A DNA stretch of 11,452 bases from Bacteroidota bacterium (lineage in GTDB: Bacteria > Bacteroidota > Bacteroidia > SpSt-205 > S141-50): assembly GCA_015490695.1 (NCBI GenBank), contig WFXK01000179.1, positions 1-11,452 of the forward strand, in the 5' to 3' direction. Below are positions 5,802-11,452 of this stretch, piece after piece (position 1 is the first letter of the stretch; every line of letters begins with the position of its first letter). The notes below the pieces were generated by a model that saw only the letters and a list, made by a program, of their open reading frames with translations, was not told where the DNA came from and made no database searches. The position numbers were made by a program, and so were the translations under genes.

Positions 5802-8180
5802 GTGCGCATCAGTTATGAATGGCTGAAAGAATTTATAGATTTATCCGAAACGCCGCAGGAGATTGCTGAAATTTTGACGTTAACGGGTTTAGAAGTAGAG
5901 GGAGTAGAGCGTTATGAGAGTATTCCAGGTGGTTTAGAAGGGGTTTGGATAGGGTATGTAGAGCGTTGTGAGCCGCATCCTAATGCCGATAGGTTAAAGG
6001 TTTGTCAGGTTCGTTTAGGGGATGGGCAGTTGCGTCAAATCGTTTGTGGGGCACCGAACGTAGCAGCAGGACAAAAGGTCGCTGTAGCCCTCCCTGGAAC
6101 CACCCTCCACCCTAAGGAAGGCAAACCCTTTACCCTATCTCAAAGAAAAATCCGTGGTGTACTCTCCCAAGGTATGATTTGCTCCACCTTTGAATTAGGT
6201 ATTGGAGATGATAAAGAAGGTATATGGGTCTTAGAAAAAGACGCTCCCGTGGGTGCACCGCTCAATACATACGTGAACATCTACCAAGATTGGATTTTAG
6301 AAGTCGGCTTAACTCCCAACCGTACCGATGCCATGGGGCATTTAGGCGTAGCCAGAGATATTGCTGCCTACTTAAAACGCCCATTAAAACCCCTACCAAC
6401 CAATGTAGATTTCTCCAAAAGCAAACCTTGTTCGGTAGAAATCCTTATTGAAAGTAAAGAAGGGTGTCCGCTCTATGCTGGTGTAGTAGTAGAAAATGTT
6501 GATGGAAGCCAACAAAGTCCATTTTGGTTGCAGCAACGGCTTCAAGCTGTGGGTCAGCGTCCTATTAACCTGCTGGTAGACCTTACTAATTACGTGCTCT
6601 TAGGGATAGGACAACCCCTTCATGCCTTTGATTTAGAAAAAATCGCTCAAAAGACGATTATCGTTCGTCAAGCGCAGCAATCCATGCCGTTTACTACCTT
6701 GGACGGCGTTACAAGAACCTTAGCACCTCAAGACCTACTAATTTGCGATAAAGAAAAACCCTTAGTTATTGCAGGCATTATGGGAGGATTAGAAAGTGGT
6801 GTTTCTGACTCAACAAAGTCTATTTTCTTAGAAAGTGCTTATTTTAACCCGCGTTTTATTCGGCACAGTGTACGCCGCCTACAGCTTTTTACCGAAAGTG
6901 CTTTCCGTTTTGAACGGGGAGCAGACCCCAATAGCGTAGAAACCGCTCTATTGTATTATCTCTATATCCTTTGTCAACACCTGCCCCAATGTTCGTATTC
7001 TACCATTAAAAAAGTTCAATCTCAAACTTTTAAAGCAAAAAGAATCCAGATTCATCTTTCGCATTTTGAAAAAGTGATTGGAACCAAACTTTCCATGGAT
7101 ACCATTAAAGAAACCTTAGAAGCTTTAGAGATTCCTGTTCAACAAGAAGGAGGACAATGGTTTGCTTATGTGCCTTTTTATAGGCACGATGTAAACAGAG
7201 AACAGGATGTAATGGAAGAATTCCTACGAATTTACGGGTATAATAAAGTGCCTTTGAAAAAAGATGTTTTAGTTACGCCAGACGTACAGCAGTATGCCGA
7301 TAAAGCTTTTTTTGTGCGCTGGGCATTGATGCAACGTTTAACGGGGATGGGATGGCAAGAAATTATTACCAATCCGCTCATTGATGAACGCTGGGAAACA
7401 CCCAATAGCATTCGTTTGCAGAATCCTTTAAGTGAAAAGCATGCCATTTTACGCTTTCATCCTGTTTTTGGTGGTATAGAAGTCTTGGCAGAAAACCTTC
7501 ATCGTCAAATAGAACGATTGAAGTTGGTAGAGTGGAGTAAAGTTTTTTATCGGGAAGGGGATGCGTATAAAGAGCGACTTTTCCTTGCATTTTGGTTAGC
7601 CAGCAAACCATTTCAGACATGGCAAGAAGGAAAAAAACAATATAACTTTTTTACCTTAAAAAACAATGTATATCAATTCCTTTATAGCATTGGCATGCGT
7701 TGGAGTGAGCGCTTTTTAGAAGATAAAGATTACTTCGCTTATGGTGTTGAACTTTTACAGAACAAAGAGGTGGTTGGTGGTATTGCTGCTTTGCAGCCGA
7801 AGTTTTTGCGACAATGGGAAATTGCTATTCCTGTTTATTTTGCATGGTTAACGTGGGAAGCGTTGTTTAGGGCATTGAATACTAAGGTAGTATATCGTCC
7901 TGTTTCTTTGTATCCTGCGATTCAGCGGGATGTTTCCATGTACATAGAGCCGCCTGCAGATTACCAACAAATAGAAAAAACGATTTTGAATGCCCATCCT
8001 AAGTGGATTGAAGCTATTTGGCTTTTTGATGTTTATGAAGAGAAAGAGCGGCGTAGCTACACGCTTCGTATCACTTTCCGTGCTCAAGATAGAACACTGA
8101 CGGATAAGCAAGTAGATAAAGCGATGAAAAAGATTTTTAATGCTTTGGAGAAAATAGAGGGAATTACGTTGCGGATTTAA
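5802..8180 (+). CDS. pheT: Phenylalanine-tRNA ligase, beta subunit
   Basis: PheT pairs with PheS (not in this window) as an alpha2-beta2 enzyme that charges tRNA-Phe; the beta subunit binds tRNA and edits misacylated Tyr. The 792-residue length is normal. Domains in order: N-terminal MRISYEWLKEFIDL; a tRNA-binding OB fold (about 46-150, PHPNADRLKVCQV at 58-70); VGLTPNRTDAMGHLGVARDI (168-187); the B3/B4 editing domain (about 215-370, including ESAFRFERGADP at 365-376); B5 (about 410-480); the catalytic-like core (about 485-690); and a C-terminal anticodon-binding FDX-ACB domain (about 698-791, YPAIQRDVSMYI). In the core the usual LRxSLLPGLL is replaced by LRFHPVFGGIEVL, near the Bacteroidetes form. 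The start is GTG. The TAA stop overlaps the stop of the convergent gene. Confidence 0.97.
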   Translation: MRISYEWLKEFIDLSETPQEIAEILTLTGLEVEGVERYESIPGGLEGVWIGYVERCEPHPNADRLKVCQVRLGDGQLRQIVCGAPNVAAGQKVAVALPGTTLHPKEGKPFTLSQRKIRGVLSQGMICSTFELGIGDDKEGIWVLEKDAPVGAPLNTYVNIYQDWILEVGLTPNRTDAMGHLGVARDIAAYLKRPLKPLPTNVDFSKSKPCSVEILIESKEGCPLYAGVVVENVDGSQQSPFWLQQRLQAVGQRPINLLVDLTNYVLLGIGQPLHAFDLEKIAQKTIIVRQAQQSMPFTTLDGVTRTLAPQDLLICDKEKPLVIAGIMGGLESGVSDSTKSIFLESAYFNPRFIRHSVRRLQLFTESAFRFERGADPNSVETALLYYLYILCQHLPQCSYSTIKKVQSQTFKAKRIQIHLSHFEKVIGTKLSMDTIKETLEALEIPVQQEGGQWFAYVPFYRHDVNREQDVMEEFLRIYGYNKVPLKKDVLVTPDVQQYADKAFFVRWALMQRLTGMGWQEIITNPLIDERWETPNSIRLQNPLSEKHAILRFHPVFGGIEVLAENLHRQIERLKLVEWSKVFYREGDAYKERLFLAFWLASKPFQTWQEGKKQYNFFTLKNNVYQFLYSIGMRWSERFLEDKDYFAYGVELLQNKEVVGGIAALQPKFLRQWEIAIPVYFAWLTWEALFRALNTKVVYRPVSLYPAIQRDVSMYIEPPADYQQIEKTILNAHPKWIEAIWLFDVYEEKERRSYTLRITFRAQDRTLTDKQVDKAMKKIFNALEKIEGITLRI

Positions 8181-10312
8181 TAGTGAAGTACTTTTCGGTG
8201 GAAGATACCTTTTGCAGTAGTGATGCGGAGGAGGTAGAGTCCCTTAGGGAGGTCGGAGAAGGAAAGTTGAACAGTTCTTTGGCGATGAGGGGGAGTATAG
8301 CTACAAAGCTTTTTGCCCATTAAATCAAAAAGAATGATGGATTTTATTGGAGAGGAAGCATGAATGGAAAGACGCTCATTATTGAATTGAAGAGAGAGGG
8401 TTTCGTCGTTGTTCTGAGTAGGTGTTGTTTTTACATAGGTGCTGTCGTAGAGTTCAAACCAATGGATGCCGCCTCGGGGGGTGCCGACAAGGATTCTTAG
8501 GGTATCTTGTTGTCTTAAGGCGGCAATACGCAGGGGACCTTTACTAAGGATGAGTCCTTTTACCGCGCCTATGGGGGTAAAGACGGCACCTGGGGTCAAA
8601 GAAGGTTTGTCGTATACTTCAATAGTGCCTTTGATAGAGGCAACTAATAGCTCTTCCTCGGGGTCATTGTCTACGTTAACAAAAGCCACTTGTGTATACC
8701 CCCCCATGTTTGTTACAGGGTCCGTAATCCATATACCGCCCCAAAGCGAATCTACAAGCACGAACTGCGGCTGTGACGGCGTCCCTACGTTTTCATAAGC
8801 AAAAATTGTGCCTAATTCGTTCCCAATAAAAAGGTCTAAATCGCCATCCTTGTCTAAATCAAATAACGTTGGAGCACAATGACTTACGGGTTTTATGTTC
8901 TGAAATTGGCTGGTAATGAATTGAAATTGTCCTTGTTGGTTTTCCCAGTATTGGAGTTCGCCTGTTTGGGTTCCAACTAATAAGTCCCAATCGCCATCCC
9001 CATCTAAGTCGCCTGCTGTAGGGACTAAATAAAGAGCAGGCTTAGATAGATTCAACAGACTATCGCTTTGCCATAGGAAAAAGGTGTCTCTACGTTCCAA
9101 TAAAGTTAAATTAGCATGGGGTGGAGATAATCCTTGTTTTTGGGAGATAAGACGTTCACCTTGTCCGATGATTAAATCCAAATCGCCGTCCCCATCGTAG
9201 TCTATCCAAGCAGGAGCAGCATAGCTGCCTACATCTATCATGAATTCTTGTAAGAAGCTTTTTGTTGTTAATTGGAATTGTGGTTGGGTGTTTGTGCCGA
9301 AGTTTTGATAAAGCCAGCAACTTTGAAGGTTAGCGCTGTTAGAAGTCAGGTTTGTGGCAACGACGAAGTCTTTAATACCGTCTCCTGTGGCATCTACCCA
9401 GTAAGCAGCGGGAAAATAGAACAATTGTACTGGCTGCGTGCCGTAGACTTGCGGAAAGAGCGTATCTAATAAGGTCATGTGTGCAATGGATTTGGTACCT
9501 GCGTTCTGCAAAGCAATCATGGTTTCTGGACCATTGTCGCTGATGACAATGTCTATTAAAGTATCGTTGTTTAATTGTAGGGGCAGAACACTTCCTCCAA
9601 CATGGGCGATTTTTTGATTAGGACCGCAGAAGTAATTAAGCACTACGCTATAATCGCCTGTATTCCAGTTATAGGTTTCGTAAAAGTGTCCGAAGCAGGC
9701 AGATTGTTTTTTTAAAATTAAGGTATCGCATCGGTTTAAAGAATCTTGTGCGAGGTTTTTATGCCATTCTAATTTTAATCCCCCTGCTATATCCCATACT
9801 AAGAGGTCTAAGTCGCCGTCGTAGTCTATGTCAGCAATGCCTGGAATATCTACGTTGGCGCTGTATAGATAAGCTGTTCCAGAGAAGTATTGGGTTTTTA
9901 AGGTATCTATAGCGATTTGGAATTGAAGTTGTTGGGTGTAGGGATATAGGTTTTTATAGACGGTAACGAAGCTACCATTTGCTGTGAAGATGTCGGGTGC
10001 TGCGTCGCAATTGAAGTCTCTTAATAATGCCCAATGTTGCATAGGAGGAAAGCGGTTGAGATATTGCGGTGCCCATTGCCAACGTTGACCATCCCACTCA
10101 AAGGTAAGAACTTGAAAGTCACTTCGGTCAAATACAAACAGGTCTAATTGCCCATCCTGATTAAGGTCTATGTTAGAAAATTGTGGTGCATTTAATCCAC
10201 CACTCCATGCTAAATGCAAGCGTCTTTGTTGTTTCCAAACAGGTAGTCCTAAGTCCCAGCGTTGAGCGTAGCTATAAAACAACGCGCACAATAAAAAGAG
10301 TACTAAACGCAT
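8177..10312 (-). CDS. Secreted FG-GAP/VCBS-repeat protein with a type IX secretion sorting domain
   Basis: The 711-residue protein starts with a short signal peptide (MRLVLFLLCALFYSYA, likely cut after Ala16). It is followed by a chain of FG-GAP/VCBS-like blades with Ca-binding Asp loops: DLNQDGQLDLF (49-59), DIDYDGDLDLL (161-171), DATGDGIKDF (307-316), DYDGDGDLDLIIG (371-383), DLDGDGDWDLLVG (435-447), DLDKDGDLDLFIG (485-497) and a weaker NVDNDPEEELLV (547-558). This predicts a beta-propeller. The last 70 or so residues end with LFDLMGKKL, SDLPKGLYLLRI and FHRKVLHY, the pattern of a type A T9SS C-terminal domain that is cleaved during export to the cell surface. Ligand and role are unknown; adhesion or polymer binding is a guess. 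The -7 box ends four bases before the ATG. The stop codon overlaps that of pheT in TTAA. Confidence 0.88.
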   Translation of the reverse strand: MRLVLFLLCALFYSYAQRWDLGLPVWKQQRRLHLAWSGGLNAPQFSNIDLNQDGQLDLFVFDRSDFQVLTFEWDGQRWQWAPQYLNRFPPMQHWALLRDFNCDAAPDIFTANGSFVTVYKNLYPYTQQLQFQIAIDTLKTQYFSGTAYLYSANVDIPGIADIDYDGDLDLLVWDIAGGLKLEWHKNLAQDSLNRCDTLILKKQSACFGHFYETYNWNTGDYSVVLNYFCGPNQKIAHVGGSVLPLQLNNDTLIDIVISDNGPETMIALQNAGTKSIAHMTLLDTLFPQVYGTQPVQLFYFPAAYWVDATGDGIKDFVVATNLTSNSANLQSCWLYQNFGTNTQPQFQLTTKSFLQEFMIDVGSYAAPAWIDYDGDGDLDLIIGQGERLISQKQGLSPPHANLTLLERRDTFFLWQSDSLLNLSKPALYLVPTAGDLDGDGDWDLLVGTQTGELQYWENQQGQFQFITSQFQNIKPVSHCAPTLFDLDKDGDLDLFIGNELGTIFAYENVGTPSQPQFVLVDSLWGGIWITDPVTNMGGYTQVAFVNVDNDPEEELLVASIKGTIEVYDKPSLTPGAVFTPIGAVKGLILSKGPLRIAALRQQDTLRILVGTPRGGIHWFELYDSTYVKTTPTQNNDETLSLQFNNERLSIHASSPIKSIILFDLMGKKLCSYTPPHRQRTVQLSFSDLPKGLYLLRITTAKGIFHRKVLHY

Positions 10313-10316
10313 AGGA

Positions 10317-10324
10317 CAAAAGTA
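10317..10324 (-). promoter_or_regulatory. Predicted -7 box of the FG-GAP protein gene
   Basis: TACTTTTG on the minus strand is an exact TAnnTTTG match only four bases (TCCT) before the ATG at 10312. A convincing -33 TTTG at 19-21 bases upstream is lacking; a TTTG occurs with a 16-base spacer instead. A small inverted repeat, CATTT-TAT-AAATG (10328-10340), lies just upstream and could be an operator or chance. If real, the transcript would begin at or next to the start codon. Confidence 0.5.
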
Positions 10325-10372
10325 TCACATTTTATAAATGCAAAGCAGTCTAATGGTTTACTTAGATTCAGG

Positions 10373-11248
10373 CTAAGCAAGGGGTAAGTAAGAAGACGAA
10401 TAAAGTTTAACACCTTTTGCTGTAGCATATTCACGAACCTTTGGATGAATCAAATAGGCTACGGCAACTAAGAATACTTCTTTGCCGAATAGTTTGCTAA
10501 CTAAGTTTCCTTTTTTTATAAGGTCGTCTATAGGTTTTTTACTTAGTAGTTGGCTTTTGCCCTCTCCAACAATGAGCACCTCTTTCCCATTTATTTCTCC
10601 TTTTCCAAAGATGTTGATTTCTACATAGTTGTCTGCAGCGACTTCTATAAAGTGTCTATCCAATCTTCCTTTTACAATTAATCCCCAATCCTCTTTTAAG
10701 AGCGGTGGTAAGCCTTTGAAAGCCCTATCTTCTAATACGTATCCAACGGTATGTGTTAGTCTTCCTAATTGTTGTCTCGTTTTACGATGCTCATTAGCAA
10801 GTAATCTTAGCTCTTCTTCTGTTCGCTTCTGCGCTTCTGCCAGTTCGCTAAGCCGCTCTTCAGTTCTTTTTTGTGCTTCAGCCAGTTCGTTGAGTCGTTC
10901 TTCCATCTTTTTTTGTGCTTCGGCTAATTCATTAACGCGTTCTTCAGTCTTTCTTTGTGCTTCAGCCAGTTCGTTAAGCCGTTCTTCGGTTCTCTTTTGC
11001 GCTTCGGCTAATTCGTTGACGCGTTCTTCTGTTCGTTTCTGTGCTTCAGCCAGTTCGTTGAGTCGCTCTTCTGTCTTTTTTTGCGCTTCGGCTAATTGAT
11101 GTACAACAGCCTTTAGCTCATTGAATTCATTTTTAGTAACCATTTGTAGTCGGCTCTGTTCCAGTTCTTCCATAACGCCTAATAGGGCACGTCGCAAAGG
11201 CGCTTCTAACTCTTCAAGCAAACGGTATAACCTCGTACTAAAAGGCAT
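10373..11248 (-). CDS. Coiled-coil repeat protein with a PD-(D/E)XK nuclease-like C-terminal domain
   Basis: Function is not known. The 291-residue product has a helical N-terminus (1-50), then seven 14-residue repeats of the type LAEAQKRTEERLNE (52-149) and a degenerate eighth (150-163). These form a long charged coiled coil with alternating Leu/Leu and Gln/Thr cores. The C-terminal part (about 164-291) resembles restriction-endonuclease-fold domains of the DUF3782-like type: YVEINIFGKG (208-217), then EVLIVGEGKSQL (223-234), whose E229-G-K231 fits the (D/E)XK motif. The usual upstream Asp seems to be Asn212, so activity is doubtful. I chose the ATG at 11248. An earlier ATG at 11389 would add 47 residues but would run across two predicted promoters and the divergent gene's start. 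No SD is seen; the -7 box ends seven bases before the ATG. It may share a transcript with the gene 60 bases downstream. Confidence 0.8.
   Translation of the reverse strand: MPFSTRLYRLLEELEAPLRRALLGVMEELEQSRLQMVTKNEFNELKAVVHQLAEAQKKTEERLNELAEAQKRTEERVNELAEAQKRTEERLNELAEAQRKTEERVNELAEAQKKMEERLNELAEAQKRTEERLSELAEAQKRTEEELRLLANEHRKTRQQLGRLTHTVGYVLEDRAFKGLPPLLKEDWGLIVKGRLDRHFIEVAADNYVEINIFGKGEINGKEVLIVGEGKSQLLSKKPIDDLIKKGNLVSKLFGKEVFLVAVAYLIHPKVREYATAKGVKLYSSSYLPLA
10802..11095 (-). repeat. Seven tandem 42-bp units encoding a 14-residue coiled-coil repeat
   Basis: The units encode LAEAQKKTEERLNE and close variants. Codon choice alternates along units 1-5: odd units begin TTAGCCGAAGC, even units begin CTGGCTGAAGC, and odd units end in RLNE while even units end in RVNE. 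Units 6 and 7 break the pattern, both beginning CTGGC. The true period is therefore 84 bp for most of the array, implying growth by duplication of unit pairs. Confidence 0.9.
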
Positions 11249-11255
11249 GGCTTTA

Positions 11256-11287
11256 CAAAAATACAATTTTCTACACAATAGAACAAC
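11256..11287 (-). promoter_or_regulatory. Predicted promoter of the coiled-coil protein gene
   Basis: TATTTTTG (11263-11256, minus strand) matches TAnnTTTG, and GTTG (11287-11284), three of four bases of the -33 box, lies 20 bases upstream. The -7 box ends seven bases before the ATG at 11248, giving a leader of about four bases. Its position inside the longer reading frame supports the shorter start. Confidence 0.6.
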
Positions 11288-11310
11288 TCCCCAAAAGGCA
11301 ACTTCTCCTT

Positions 11311-11342
11311 CTTGTTTACTTACAAACTTTTTCCTATCTTTG
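11311..11342 (+). promoter_or_regulatory. Predicted promoter of the secreted protein at the right edge
   Basis: TATCTTTG (11335-11342) matches the -7 consensus, and CTTG (11311-11314), three of four bases of TTTG, lies 20 bases upstream. Transcription would begin near 11346, about 18 bases before the ATG at 11364. With the minus-strand promoter at 11256-11287 it forms a second divergent promoter pair in the window. Confidence 0.6.
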
Positions 11343-11363
11343 AAGAGCCAAATAATCACAGAC

Positions 11364-11452
11364 ATGAAAAAAGAAATCACTTTAGTCATTTTCTTAGTAT
11401 CTATATTTCATTTTTCCTTTTCTCAGTGTGATAAAATTAAAACTTTAATACC
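11364..11452 (+). CDS. N-terminus of a secreted protein, cut off by the window edge
   Basis: Only 29 complete codons are visible. They read as a signal peptide: a Lys start (MKKE), a hydrophobic core (ITLVIFLVSIFHFSF) and a likely cleavage at FS-QC, followed by DKIKTLI. The Ser-Gln junction is common at signal peptidase I sites in Bacteroidetes. A lipoprotein reading is less likely because the residue before Cys is Gln and no lipobox is clear. A well-placed promoter upstream supports a real gene. The function of the mature protein cannot be told. Confidence 0.65.
   Translation, partial: MKKEITLVIFLVSIFHFSFSQCDKIKTLI

Noticed and set aside
10349..10366. Possible terminator hairpin TCTAA/TTAGA between the coiled-coil and FG-GAP genes
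   Set aside because: The stem is only five AT-rich pairs with no following T run on the minus strand, too weak to call.
10802..11095. Tandem direct repeats considered as a CRISPR array
   Set aside because: The units are contiguous without spacers, stay in one reading frame and encode a coiled coil.
10629..11099. Plus-strand open frame encoding Ser/Cys-rich repeats
   Set aside because: It is the antisense shadow of the coiled-coil repeat; the 42-bp periodicity keeps it open. It has no promoter, ribosome binding site or recognisable domain.
11249..11389. In-frame upstream extension of the coiled-coil gene to an ATG at 11389 (47 extra residues)
   Set aside because: The added residues would lie across two predicted promoters and the start of the divergent secreted gene. 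The shorter start at 11248 has a -7 box directly upstream and begins a helical domain.

Overview
The window looks like chromosomal DNA from a member of the Bacteroidota. Four signs point there: repeated matches to the phylum's promoter pattern (TTTG, about 20 nt, TAnnTTTG), a secreted protein whose C-terminus resembles a type IX secretion (T9SS) sorting domain, a PheT core motif of the Bacteroidetes type, and a general scarcity of Shine-Dalgarno sites. The DNA is moderately AT-rich and almost entirely coding. I cannot name the species. The charged coiled-coil repeat protein near the right end is of a kind I associate with hot-spring bacteria, so a thermophile is possible, but that is a weak inference.

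Layout from left to right. (1) Minus strand, 1-2073: rpsO followed directly by pnp (ribosomal protein S15, then polynucleotide phosphorylase), with pnp running off the left edge inside its KH domain. (2) 2074-2157: a compact divergent promoter region in which two identical -7 boxes form a 9-bp inverted repeat. (3) Plus strand, 2158-8180: a tightly packed run of seven genes: scpB, an RluB-type pseudouridine synthase, a Rossmann-fold SLOG/TIGR00725-like protein, a TauE/SafE transporter, a single-domain rhodanese, riboflavin synthase ribE and pheT. Several of these overlap, and pheT may also have its own promoter inside the end of ribE. (4) Minus strand, 8177-11248: a large secreted FG-GAP/VCBS-repeat protein whose stop codon interlocks with that of pheT, preceded by a coiled-coil protein with a PD-(D/E)XK-like C-terminal domain. 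(5) Plus strand from 11364: the first 29 codons of a secreted protein cut off by the right edge.

Most genes are housekeeping: RNA decay, translation, chromosome segregation, rRNA modification, flavin synthesis and tRNA charging. The TauE/SafE-rhodanese pair plausibly forms a small sulfur-handling module (sulfite or thiosulfate export next to sulfur transfer), but this is inferred from adjacency. The least explained items are the coiled-coil/nuclease-like protein with its tandem repeat, and the very short predicted leaders of three genes. I found no CRISPR array, tRNA, rRNA, insertion sequence or riboswitch, and no gene-free stretch longer than about 115 bases. I see no clearly new multi-gene system.
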